Position numbers and translations under genes: made by a program. Positions 38,860 to 50,782 of a stretch of 64,000 nt of DNA are shown here, piece by piece (within the stretch, counting starts at the first letter, position 1; each line of letters opens with the position of its first letter). The notes beneath the pieces were generated by a model. It ran no database searches. It saw only the letters and a list, made by a program, of their open reading frames with translations, and had not been told where the DNA came from. Source of the DNA: Labyrinthula sp. Ha (Eukaryota > Sar > Bigyra > Labyrinthulida > Labyrinthulaceae); contig JAALGZ010000030.1 of NCBI GenBank assembly GCA_015227615.1, positions 124,001-188,000 on the forward strand, in the 5' to 3' direction.

Positions 38860-39397
38860 GCAAGAAGATTTTCCTTGAAGAGGTTATACTTGCTCTCTTA
38901 TAAGGTGAGTTTGAGTACTCTGAAGCTTAGAGTTGTGAAAACTTTTATTTTTTGTAACTGAATCAAATCAATTAAAGTCCTGGGCAATGGATAGGTCTTC
39001 TTTTATGGGTATGAAAAGAAAATATATTGAATTACAAATATAATTTTTATTTCCAGAATTATCATCTATTTCTAAAATAAACAGGACTCCATAGAATAGT
39101 ATAAAAAGTTATGATTTATTTAAATAAATTTTGCTTTAATAAAGTACATCAAAGTTAAGTATTGAAAAAGTTATTTCTTAAGTGGAAGATTATATGTGCT
39201 ATACGTACTCTACCCTCTTACCGAGTTAGAGTATTATTCTTACATTAATTTCTAATTTTTCATTATTTTTACTGCAAGAAAGAAAACACAGAAATATTAG
39301 ATTCTTATATGTTTCTTAATCTTACAACAAACTTACTCTTATTAAAAACCATAAGATCCATAAATAAGAAAATCAGAATATTCTCTTATACAAATAA
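38860..39397. other. Intergenic AT-rich stretch
   Basis: Nothing recognisable beyond the end of the motif cluster. Confidence 0.5.
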
Positions 39398-40402
39398 TTA
39401 TGAAACACCAGATCTTTCAAAATATATATGATAAAGACCATCAATACGAGTGTAGTTATCTGGGCTTCTCTGATACATGTGCCAATTCTTAGCAGCTGCG
39501 CTGTTTATTGGTTTAAAAGTCTTTGCCTCTGAAGAAGTTGCTGCAAATCTATGACTCGTTCCTCTTGTGAACTTATGATAACCTAAGCAAAAACATGATA
39601 TATAATATTTAGTAACATGAGTCGCCAATGCCTGTAAATGAATTATACATAAAACAGGATGTTGGAATTTATGAAAAATCATATTGAGAAAGTTAATTTC
39701 TTTTTTGGAAGTCCGCCATTTCTCTCTTTCAAACCGGAAGTATTTTAGTGTGTTCAGTATAGAGCTTGTTGGTAGACAAAATAAAATCATAGAAGCATTT
39801 TCAGAAAAGAAATCTACTTCGACTAGTTCAAGTTTTGTCAAGTTTGGAAAAACGCCAAACATATTTGAAAGTTTTGCTAATGGATATATATTTTTTCTTA
39901 GAGTCAAACGAAGCTGTTTTAGTTTAGATTCGTTCTTCAAGAATACTCTTGCTAACTGAGTTATAGATTCTCTTACGTCTGTCACATCAAATAACAGTAC
40001 CTCAATTTCTCTATGGTTTTTTAAGAGAAGCTTCAATACATCTGTTTTTATTTTCTTTGTGCAAATTTCACAAGACTTTATTGATCTTATGGTCTTGAAG
40101 ACACATGAAAAGAACCCATATTGAGCTTTCAGAGGAATAAAAGAATCAGATATTGTTACTTTGGCAAGATTCATATCTTGGAGCAATAAAACCAACGAGG
40201 TTTCCTCACTTTGGTTAAGTGGGCTCTTAAACTCTTTGAACAGAACTGTTTTGATTCTTGGTCTGTCTGACTCCTTCATGTTACTGCTTGTAAGTATATA
40301 GGATTCTTGGCTTTTTCTTAGAAATAAACTATTTTTTCCATCAAAATAAATCTCTAGAGGTGATTTCAAAAAAGTTTCCTTATTTAGTTGGCTTCTTTTC
40401 AT
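39398..40402 (-). CDS. LRR-like repeat-family protein B (334 aa)
   Basis: An unrecognised member of the four-gene family. The first ATG in frame is at 40402; the frame is open a little further upstream but without an ATG. The N-terminal block (IKTVLFKEFKSPLNQSEE, then SLVLLLQ) lines up with the other three members. So does the central block (KQLRLTL, IYPLAKL, then FPNLTKLELVEV, then LNTLKYFRFE). The Leu/Ile spacing of roughly 23-28 residues is LRR-like but too irregular to fit a standard LRR subclass by eye. The C-terminal 60 residues have no counterpart in the others. No signal peptide or membrane helix is seen. It is divergently oriented to gene C, with about 2.25 kb between. Role unknown. 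Confidence 0.7.
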   Translation of the reverse strand: MKRSQLNKETFLKSPLEIYFDGKNSLFLRKSQESYILTSSNMKESDRPRIKTVLFKEFKSPLNQSEETSLVLLLQDMNLAKVTISDSFIPLKAQYGFFSCVFKTIRSIKSCEICTKKIKTDVLKLLLKNHREIEVLLFDVTDVRESITQLARVFLKNESKLKQLRLTLRKNIYPLAKLSNMFGVFPNLTKLELVEVDFFSENASMILFCLPTSSILNTLKYFRFEREKWRTSKKEINFLNMIFHKFQHPVLCIIHLQALATHVTKYYISCFCLGYHKFTRGTSHRFAATSSEAKTFKPINSAAAKNWHMYQRSPDNYTRIDGLYHIYFERSGVS

Positions 40403-40925
40403 TTCTTGGTTCTTTTTTTTTTGCAATTGCGTATCTATATTGTGTACGATCGAAAAAGAGATAAAGATTCTTGATTTCTCGAATTCTTGAAAAACTCCTG
40501 GTTCTCGATTGAGTATTTACATTTTAATAGAAGAATAATAATTAGATGTTGTCAAAAGACCAATTATAATGCTCCTATAATATAAACTGAATATATGCAA
40601 ATGAAGCAAATAAAAATATAAAAGTGTCATTGAAGATTTTATATCTAACTTTTTAGAACTCATTTTTCCTTGGCAAAATCTTTACTGTAGCCAATACAAT
40701 ACATGTCAACCGCAACCACCTAAAACAAAGCAGCTACGTAAGGTTCAAAACTTTGGCACTTATATTCCTAGAATGTTTGATTGTTTTAGCATATCAGAGA
40801 TAAGTTCTATGTTCAAATGATCTCTCTATCCTTTATCAAGTAGTTGAATTACAGCAATAACTCTTGATTTCTCCATCCTCTACTAAAGTATTATCTGCCT
40901 CGCTTCTCAACAATTTTAGTTTCGA

Positions 40926-42100
40926 ATGTTAGATGAATTAGTAGGAAAATTTTTAACTAAATTAAGTTTTTCTTTACTTTTAAATAAATTATTTTTTTTT
41001 GTCACAGTAACGGTTGATGCTTTTTCTTCTGCTGCATCATTCCCATCACTACAATGGGGTCACTCTGCAACTTTTCTAATAAAAGCAAACCTGATTCTTG
41101 AAGACTTTCTATTGCAAGCTAACTGCGATATTTCACGGGCTTATCCAAGGGCCTTGAAACATTGAGTAATGATTTCCTACTGTAAAAAATGCGATTTGGT
41201 TTGATTATGAGTTGAAAAAAGATCAATTGACTCTTAGTATAGTTTCCAAGACACACATTACGGCAACAATTCTGGTAATCTTCCTAGTCTCTTTGAAACA
41301 ATTCGAACCCGAATATGATAAAAACGGTTCTAACTTGACTTTGTTTTCTTCTCTTTTTCCATTATTGATTTTCTGATCGGTATGTGCTGTATATAAACTT
41401 TTTCTTTAACAATGTATGGAATTGCTACGGAGCTGTCATATACTTGACAATTCATCAAAATAAGAAGCTAAAACAAGTTTTGAATCTTACTTCATCATAG
41501 ATACCAAGGTTATCGGAACCCTTCTAAACTCATATCATTATTTATGTAGTTTTCTTGCTTTTTTGTGCTTTATATCCAAATCAACGAACAAAGAAATCTC
41601 CATAGTGTACTTCCTTAATGAATCTGACTGTTTGGGTTTACAGATCTAAATGCTAAGTTTCACTAACAAGAGGTAAATACATACTTGATATTGTTGACTT
41701 TGGGACTTACATAAATGTTCCACCTCATTTTGTAAAAATATTTTCTACTGAGTTTGTTCGGCATTTCATGACTTCTTCTATGATTAATTTGTAACTGAAC
41801 TATGTCTCATACTTCCAAATTCTATTCTTTGAATATTTTACAATAGTTATACAGAAGAAAGACCTTCCCCTCTATTGTTTCTGTAGTTTATCCTGATCCT
41901 TTTCTCGGCTCTGAGCTGATTAATCTCTTCAACAAAGGCTTTTTCAATGCTTTTACTTTTTACTCCCCATGTTCTGGATTTATGTTTTCTTCCTTCTGGA
42001 GTCTATATTTCAATGTTGAGTTCTCCTGAACACAATAGCTATCCGCTTAGCTTACAACTCCTACATTGGTATATGGCGAAAGCTATATATACATATATGA
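40926..42100 (+). pseudogene. Possible decayed membrane-protein gene
   Basis: An ATG frame at 40926-41165 (79 codons) has a plausible hydrophobic segment (LLLNKLFFFVTVTV). It is followed by further plus-strand fragments with hydrophobic stretches at about 41.2-41.35 kb and 41.5-41.65 kb, broken by stops. This looks like a disabled multi-pass membrane protein, but no family signature is visible. It may be chance composition. Confidence 0.22.
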
Positions 42101-42658
42101 AAAACAAAATTTTATAAAAGTATTTATGAGTCACGTGGGCAGCAGCAGTTATCATACGCAAGTCTTAACCCAGTATTTTCTAGCATTCATTGCGAGCTCC
42201 CATTTCGTGACTTGGATGACGATACTACCTGAGTAATGAAATTTAGATGTTTGCGACAGCCAATAAAAATGAAATACCAGAGTAGACTTTGATTTTATAG
42301 AATTGCGTTCTATTTGATTGTTCTTTTCCTTCCTTTCTCACCCGTATTCTCTTGGGTTATCAGTTTCAAGATTATTTAGTGCTACGGAGTGTTCAAGCGA
42401 ATTTCTAGAGTAAAGTTCTTCCTGTGTTCTGCTATACCTCATACCTATATGTATTATCTCATTGTGGTGTCTTCCTTCGACAAGTAATATCATTTATTTT
42501 TTTCTTTGTTATTTCTTCGATTAAGTTGTAGACTTAAACTGGACAAATATTTCTAATTGTTTCCAATTGCTTTAACTTGTGTATCAAAACCAATACCAGT
42601 TTCCATATCTCGAAGTATTGTGTTTTGGGATTGAATTCCTGAAACAAAGAGAAAATAA

Positions 42659-43624
42659 ATGCAAGTGAATCCCGATGAAGAGAGCACTTCTTTTTGCGAC
42701 GTCCGTCTTCAAAAGATATCGAAAAACGAGATTTACATATTTCAAGATAGGGAAATATCGAAAACTTTCCCCTCAGAGGTTTTAAATTGGTTAGATTCAA
42801 GCTCTAGGAAAGTTGTTACTTTTTCAAACTTCCGACTTCCTATAAATGAAACCGAAAAAAACTCCATAAGGTTCCTCTTGATGAACAAAGATATCGATAT
42901 CTTGGTATTTCAAGATATTTATATATCTTTGGAACATATTTCAGATTTTCTTCTTTGCGTTTTTCGCAGTCTAAACTCATTCAAGAACTGCCTATTTTCA
43001 TCAGCTGTATTTCCAAAATTAGGCTTAAATCTCTTAAACACAAAATTAGACTTCTTAAAAGAATTGTCGTGCCGAAATATTGAGTCTGATCCTCCACATT
43101 ATGAGTTATTGGATTTTTTTAAGCAGAAATCTCAAGCTTTAGAAGCTCTTTCTTTACAACTAGGTGCAGTTTTATACCCTTTGACCAAAATGATGAACTA
43201 TTCTTCCTTTGGAAGAATGTTGACTTCATTGACTCTAAGGCATAGTAATAATTCTATGAATAGTTATATTGAAGTATTGTTTTCTATTCGATCAAGTGTT
43301 TTAATGAGTACGCTCTTAAATTTTAGTTTCAAAGAGAGTGGAGCACTAGAATCAAGGAAAGAACATGTTTATATCATTTGTTCTTTATTGGATACCTTTG
43401 TAAATAAGATCAAGCTTTGCATTGTTTTTAAGAATGTTTTTCCACCATCTGCAAGTCTTTTTATATCAAACTTTTCATCAAACTCTCAGAAAATAGTCAA
43501 GAATAGTATTTTTGCGGATAATTGCTATACAAGTGGAGAGACGATTCATAAGAAACTTTCTATACTATCCTTTCTCTATGAAGAAGTTTGGGATGTGGGA
43601 TACGTTGAAGTGTATAAGAAATAA
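42659..43624 (+). CDS. LRR-like repeat-family protein C (321 aa)
   Basis: A single-exon member of the four-gene family, starting at a genuine ATG. The N-terminal block (KVVTFSNFRLPINETEK, then SIRFLLM) matches gene B (KTVLFKEFKSPLNQSEE) best. The central block (LEALSLQL, VLYPLTKM, then LTSLTLRH, then SSVLMSTLLNFSF) aligns with B and A. B and C are therefore the closest pair and lie divergently 2.25 kb apart. No signal peptide, membrane helix, catalytic motif or known domain is recognised beyond the LRR-like hydrophobic spacing. The stop is TAA. The protein looks intact. It could be a protein-binding scaffold, but that is a guess from the fold pattern. Confidence 0.75.
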   Translation: MQVNPDEESTSFCDVRLQKISKNEIYIFQDREISKTFPSEVLNWLDSSSRKVVTFSNFRLPINETEKNSIRFLLMNKDIDILVFQDIYISLEHISDFLLCVFRSLNSFKNCLFSSAVFPKLGLNLLNTKLDFLKELSCRNIESDPPHYELLDFFKQKSQALEALSLQLGAVLYPLTKMMNYSSFGRMLTSLTLRHSNNSMNSYIEVLFSIRSSVLMSTLLNFSFKESGALESRKEHVYIICSLLDTFVNKIKLCIVFKNVFPPSASLFISNFSSNSQKIVKNSIFADNCYTSGETIHKKLSILSFLYEEVWDVGYVEVYKK

Positions 43625-45390
43625 AAAGAAAAGTTTCTCTTGTTTAATTAACGTGATTGCTTTAACTTCTTTACTTTGGTTCCTCTAGAGATTAAGTTTA
43701 ACCATTTATATATCGTAGGCTTTAAACTATTCTTTACAGATTTATTTTTGTCACAGAAAATATTCAAAATATACATTAATATGAAAATGAAATAGAAAAA
43801 AATATTGTTGAAAACAGGAACACCTCATTTATTGCTGCGTGATATATTTTGTGTAACGTACTTGTTCTTCATGAAGTTAGATAAAATAATTCAAAACTAT
43901 GTTAATGGAGTCTTAACTTGACAAAATCTCCAGAAAATAAATAGTAATAATTTGTATGGTTCTTTCAATCACTCAGTACCTCACAAAAATAGCTTCCTCA
44001 GTAATTATTTTAAAGCTTGGGTATGGCAAAAACAAACTTCAAAGAAATAATCAAAATTGTTACATTCTTACTGCATGCTTCATTACCATTTTATTTTGCA
44101 TTGCCAAAGATTTAACCGAGTGAATAATTGATCACACTTTATTAAAGAATATTTTGCGAAACATGGTCTAACCAAATTTAAATACCTTAAATTACACAAG
44201 TACCACGAAATACCATCAAACAAACAAGACATCACTTTATTGCTTGGAAAATGTTGATATATAAGAAAACAAGCAACAGTTTTCTTCAAATATAATTTTC
44301 TCCATATCTATTGCATTTGTTCAAGTAGTTTACTCTTCAACAAGATTTCAAGAAACTGACTAAAATTACCTTAACAAATTTTGATATAGCTCAGAAAAGA
44401 ATTCTACCTTATTTGCTATGGTTGACTATATTAGCTTAGCGGGTACTCTTGACATGTTCTGATTTAAGAATATTGAAAAAAAAGAATAGTAAACCGAGAA
44501 TAGTTTCCACATAGATTTGAGTGTTTTAATAGTTACTAGTAGAAAGTCTTGGATTTTTCATACTTAGATTAACTCTATTATAATGAAGGTAGTTATCACC
44601 CTTGGTTTCTTAACAAAGGCTACTGGGTCAAACATAAAGAAAAAGCTGAGCAAAACCAAACTTTCTAGACAATTTGTTTGAGTATATGAATCTGAGTGTG
44701 TTCCTGAGTTCTTATAGAATAAAGATATTTCGGATTAGGTCTTGTTTAGAGTTGAATTAAAGGTGGGGTTAGACAAAATGAAGCATAGTTGGATTGAGAT
44801 CAGCACATTTATATCTTATTTTAAGGTCATATAGTGAGTATTGGACCTCCCTTCGGTGTTTCCTAGTTTCTCTAAGCCATGGGATTATACTTTCAGTGCA
44901 ATTGATTTCTTTTCACATAGGGAAGATTTAAGCACTGAGAATTAAGAGAATACCTTTGATACAATTATGTAAGACCAGGTTAAGAGCCTAAAATAAAATT
45001 AAATGAGCTTCAAAGATAGAAAGTTTTACCTTCTCTAATTCGAAGTCCACGGCAACTTTCATCTTTGGGAGTGTAGATTGAATACTGCTGTATAGCAATG
45101 GCCATTATTGAACTGAGCTAAAGTACTGACTCGGTATTAACAAGGTCCTCATTTTCTTGTTTGCTTACATTTTGAAATATATGCAGCCATGCAACTAAAT
45201 GAAACTAAGGAATCAAGATCAATTTTAAGCTACAAACCTCCTTTGAACTGATTGAGAACTAGAAACTTGAGATAGAAAAACTTGAATCTCTTGTGCATTA
45301 AAAAGATATTACTCATTATTCTATATCCCGTAGAGGGTGCCCAGACCATACTATTGTTACTGGATTACCTATAGATACAGATTAAAAAAC
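43625..45390. other. Gene-poor AT-rich region
   Basis: No convincing gene or repeat. The 68-codon frame at 44083-44289 looks like chance. Confidence 0.5.
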
Positions 45391-45399
45391 ATCTCTTTG

Positions 45400-47420
45400 A
45401 ATTTTGTTTATGGGAATAGCTCTTCCAGTTTACATCACTGGAGACAATATTTACAGGGGCAGTTGCCTCCCGAAGAGCGAGGTCTCCATCCATTATAACA
45501 TCATCTAATGATAATACCCTTGCATTGTAGCTTATTCAACTGAAAGACACATATTATCTATATAAGAAACATCAACTGATATTTTTGAGGAATCGAATGA
45601 TGAAGGTTTTCCGATAAAAGAAAGCATTACCGGAGCTAAGATTCTAGAGAAGTAATACTGGGTTTTTAAATGATTCATCTTTGCAGCAAACCAAATAATC
45701 TCAAGACAACCCTTTGTTAAGAACATTTAACACTCTGCCTGTTTGATAAAATTTTGCAGTGAGTGTTTGACTAATCTCAAACCGGCAAATTTCCCATGGA
45801 AGCCTTATCCTTTAATCGGGTATTTTTACTTATAAGATCTATATGGTAATACAGTATCTCGTAGAAAAAGATGCCTATTGACCGATTGAAAAGGCAGTGA
45901 TAATATCTTTTGAAGCAAGATCAAACAAGTACCACAGATGTGGATAGTGCTACCGTAGTCGGAAGCGCCCCAAATGTTACCGATGTGAGGGAAAAGAACG
46001 TCTACGGCAGAAGCATCCCATGGTACGAGGAGGAATCTATTGACAACCAAACAATATGCAACATGCTAGATAAAAACTCCTAACTTTGTGACAGTAAAAA
46101 TATGATTTTATTACAAGGAAACTGAAAACTCAATCCGCTCCAGATCAAATCTTATCCATTGTTAAGTTTGGAGTTTTGAAAAACCTTTGAAAAGATAAAA
46201 TATTTTTTTCAAAAGCTTCAAGTAACATGTTCCAGAGAAACTTTCCATGACAAACTCCTTAGTACTTTCTCCTTTAATAAAGGAGCCTCAATTCAATTAT
46301 GCTGATAGAATTGGGATTTAATTCAAATGACGTGTTCTACAATGAAGAAATTTTTTATATCGTATCTGTTTCGTTCCCAAACAGAAAAACTTCATAATAT
46401 TGCGCATTTAAGATAATTTCATTATAAGAAAATTGGTTTTGGAGCAGGGATCGAATTTGAATTCTTGATATGTTATCAATAAGAATATTTCCCGTGTTTC
46501 TCGCATTGAATGATCCTTATAATTACTCAACCACTTTAAATGAGTATTTATAATTAATTATTAATACGAAATTGTACCAGACAATCTTGAGCCAAATGCT
46601 TGAATAACTGTATTTTATTTTTCCAACGTATGAAAACTATCGAAATACGGGTGTTTGGCATTACGGCATCCTATTATCGGTATATAAGTAGATCATATGT
46701 CCTTTTTATATGCTTTTTATACGATACATGAATAATATATATTCTTGTGCACCAATTGTCTCAAGGTCAAGTCGCCTACTTTACTATAGATAATAAATTA
46801 ATTATCAGAATAAAATAAGAATCATTTAATAATTATAAGAATCCCAGTTCATTTATTGAGCATAAAAGAAAATAAAACCATGAGACAATTTTCAATAGAG
46901 TATATCAAAATAGGTTTCTACTTCTGATATCAAAATACAAGTAGCAATGGTCAATGATGCCGCCGAAAGGCTATTCATATCATTAGCGGGTGTGATGGTT
47001 TCTAGAAATACTTTGGAAAATAGGTTAAACCACATCCCAAATGGGTGTAAACAAATTGGTGGCAGAGTTCGGTGGAATCAAGGTTGTTTAAGATACAGAT
47101 CTTCGCGAAGATTGTGAAAAACGAAAATTGAATCGGGTCAAAGATCAATATTCTAATTCAGCGAAATTATAACGACCATTAGAACTACTAGTTCTAGATT
47201 TCATTGGTTTACATCAAACTAGTATTGAAGGATTCGTGGAATTAGCAGTTGTTATTTGTGTCTTCTTAACTTATTTTCGTGTTTTCAGATTCAAGAGAAG
47301 ACATGAGACATCATAAATTATGGTCATATTATTAATCAAAGTGGAGTACTAACAGTACGTACAAGTGATTTTCAAACAATCTGACAATATATAAAAATTT
47401 AGTAAGGCTTTAGTCTTATA
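45400..47420 (+). mobile_element. Faint Ty3/gypsy-like retroelement relic
   Basis: Plus-strand fragments suggest the remains of an LTR element. A degenerate Cys/His zinc-knuckle-like stretch lies at about 45.93-46.03 kb, in a locally GC-richer patch. An integrase-core-like segment with the LVLDFIG pattern lies at about 47.19-47.32 kb. The rest is not recognisable. It is heavily decayed with many breaks, the limits are guesses and no LTRs are seen. Confidence 0.35.
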
Positions 47421-50400
47421 TGTTGGAGGTATAAGAATGAAAAGAAGATAAAGTACTACCTATACACAGTAACTGAACGGATGGGTTGAAGATAATAATA
47501 TCTGTCGGTAAGAAACTATATGGATTAACTTGAAGCAGTCCGCTTATCCAAAGAATACTGGTTTTTATTGTTTCACCCTTCAAATTTTTCCTAAAATAGA
47601 CTTCATTTTTTCTAAATAAAACACCTAATTTTCTAATGAATATATTGTTTTCTTCTTACCATCATAAAAATAAAAGTTTCCACTGTGTCAGATACGCTCA
47701 AACAAATCAGAGGAGTTGGACAAACCTTCAAAATATAGTGTTTTAAAGTTAGACTCACCACATGCCTAAGGCAGCACTTCGGTCAGCACTTTGTACATTT
47801 TAATACCCAGTTTTTTTTCTAGAACATCAGTTTAAAAATAAAAAAAAAATATTCTCAACACACATAGATTCAAAAATATGTAAAAATACTGGAAATGTGG
47901 AACATAAGATCCAACCAAGGATTTAAACATATGTATAATAGAGATGTTTTCCACTTAGAACGACGAAAAATAAAACAACCTTGAAGAGGAAAAATTAATC
48001 TATGAAAAAGAAGAAACAACAGAAAAAGAATTTCAAAATATGTAGGGGTAACAGTTTCTAAACAAAAACTTTGATACCAGCCAATAAAATTAATAGAAAG
48101 ATGTAACTTATCTCAAACGCAATCAAACGCTGCAATTCAAAACGGTTTGAATAAACCGGAGGAGCCAATAGAATCTGAAGAACTATGAAGAGTTAAGTGT
48201 TTGTTCCAACAGGTTATTCTTTTATGATTCAAGAAAATTTAAGTATAATATTTCATTGTGTGCTTAGTAGTTTTGAGGTTGTACACTTCATATTTTTCTT
48301 TTTAGACAGTCTATCAAAATAAGAAATTAGCTAGAGTGCAGATTGGCCGTGGTGAAGAAACGCCACCAATGACAGTTGGCTATCACATTTTTGGTATAAT
48401 TTAATGCCATGATATTTGCTAAGAGAACAATGTTTTTGAACTAAAATAAGTAAACAAATAGCCCTCATATAAATAATCAAATTCTAGAAGTAAGGATTAA
48501 TTAATGCCCAAGAACAAAATAGATATATTCGCGATATGTCCCAGAGTGCCCAACGTGACGAATTCCATAACACTTGGCTGTTTGGAAGACTATGAATGGT
48601 TGAAGTAGCAAAACCCATTTTTATTCGTAATTTAATTTGTATATATTTTTTATATTAAAAAAAATCCTTCAAAATTAATTTTCAATGAAGATATATGTAT
48701 TTTTCTCATCTTCATAATCTTGGCATTTTTCTTGGTCAGATGCCACCATTCTATTGATAGATTTATATGATTATCCTACTTTTCGCAAGTTGTTTGAAAG
48801 CTATGAACCATACAAAGGTTCTTACTATTAACCAAGGAAAGTGAATATAAAACGCAAAAGTCAAAGATCCTATCACAGAAAAAAATTTGAATTATCGTTT
48901 ACATTATGGAGATATTTAAGAAATAATTCATTTCTTCTTAATTTCAAATATACTAATACAGAAATTTAGATATCCAAAAAAGGTTGAAGTCATAAAATCC
49001 AGATAAGAGGAGATTTGAAGAGATCAACAGGATTTTATAATGATTTAATACATGTATATGAGTGTTGGAAATGTTCTTAACCAGAATTTACACTGTGACT
49101 TTGCTATATAACTAAGAATTGCTAAAATGTAGTATTGCAGTCGAAATTTAGCTTGAACAGTCATGGATAATAAGCATGAGAACAACATCTGCACACATGA
49201 GAAACATACATAATTTAATGTTCTTGAACTCCTCGCACTGTACTCTTTCCTTGCCTTGATTTAATGCCTAATACCTCTATTTTACAAAGTTAGGAAAAGC
49301 TACCAACCTTTAAATCCACTCTCATATAGCTTCACGTAGAGAGAACTTAGTATGTAAGTTTTATCTGGTAGAGAAAATTAACTGCGGCTTCAACTGCCTC
49401 GTTCTCGACAAGTGTTTTTAAATCTAACTCCTAGGGGCATACAAGTATTTGATTTGTATTTTCGACTACTATAGTTGTAGTTACGGTGGATATCTACCTA
49501 TAACAAACCGAATTTAAAAATCAATTACCATAAGGTCTTAAATATGCTTTCAAGACGCCAGGTACTATCAATTTATTCAAGCTACAGATTGGAAAAAAAA
49601 AATAATCTATCTTGCAGATTCGGTAATTTTATAGTTTGTTTCCTTTACGTAGATATTCAGAAGAGACTCGCGTGCACTCCACCTTAATAAACCATTCTTT
49701 CAAGAGAAACCAGTTTGACACGACTTCATGACAATAGCATAGTTTGATTCCAAAATTGACGATGGAAATAGCCGACTAAGTGATGAGTGAGAGGATGATA
49801 CAACTTCGAAACAACAAGAGTTGAATAGAAAATGGGAGCGATTAGAACTACTCAACAGCCGGGCCTATAATATGCAACATAGTGTTTTAGAATACCTTTT
49901 AATCTTTTAGTTTGAAGCATATTAAAGAGGGTGTATGCAACAGGTACTAATTAAGCTAAATTTATCAGTAAGATTCAAATATACAGATTCTGTATTAGCA
50001 CGATACTTTGAAGAAGAATATTTGCACCTAGTAGATGCTCTAGTAAAAGCAGCAGCTGCTGACAAAAACTTTCTTCAAAAGTCAGATAAATCTTCTATTT
50101 TTTGAAATCGTTTAACTCTAAGAAAACTGTGCTAGTTTAATAAAACTATAAATTCAAACTCTCAAATTTGATGTTAGAAGTTGGACTCTTGACACTGTAG
50201 CTCTCTTGTTCTTAACATCCTCATCATAAGTCTTGTGCACAATTAAGCTTTCAAACGCAAAAAAACTGAGCAGGATTCGTATCCAAACTCAAGTAGGATA
50301 AAGGGGTTTCCAATGATCAATTCATCTATCAACTTCTAAATTTGTGAAATGACCCATAATTTAAGATTTAACTAAGAACAGCAACTTAAATTGAAACTGG

Positions 50401-50782
50401 ATTTTAATCTAACAAGATTCCTATAATTAAGCAACTTAAGCTTAAACTTTCCTACAATTTCGGTGGCTTAGTACGTCTAACCAGTCTCATTATTTGATAC
50501 GAATTTCTCTTGTTTTCTTCTATTTTGTCTTTTAACAATATTCAGTCTTTTCTATTTTTTTTGGAAACATAATCAATTGCTCAATATTTGATTTAACCAA
50601 TCAGATTGTATCTATTGATTACCGTTTAACATTTAAACTGTATCCATTCATAGAAAGCGAACTGTAAAAAGTCAAAATTGAGTACTGAGAAAAAAATTAA
50701 ACAAACAGAGTAAAACTATTATTCAAATCTTTTGAGTAAACTTTTTTGTTTATCTTTCATTGAAACACTGTTATCTAAAAAT
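47421..50782. other. Gene-poor AT-rich region
   Basis: Nothing is supported except the 56-codon frame at 49935-50105. No repeat or RNA gene recognised. Confidence 0.45.
49935..50105 (+). CDS. Small ORF, 56 aa, unrecognised
   Basis: An ATG frame with unusually gene-like composition for this region. It has a predicted amphipathic helix (VLARYFEEEYLHLVDALVKA), then AAADKNFLQKSDKSS and a TGA stop. It may be a short gene, one exon of a longer gene with tiny introns, or a fragment of a lost gene. I cannot name a family. Confidence 0.3.
   Translation: MQQVLIKLNLSVRFKYTDSVLARYFEEEYLHLVDALVKAAAADKNFLQKSDKSSIF

Noticed and set aside
46440-46480. GGGATCGAATTTGAATTC, resembling a tRNA T-loop on either strand
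   Set aside because: The flanking bases do not form a T-arm or acceptor stem, and no matching D-arm or anticodon arm is present. Similar near-misses at about 19.5, 34.05, 41.3 and 57.6 kb fail in the same way.
49935-50105. Resemblance of the 56-codon frame to the N-terminal region of MCM helicases
   Set aside because: The likeness is limited to a helix with EEEY and a few hydrophobic positions; too weak to name.
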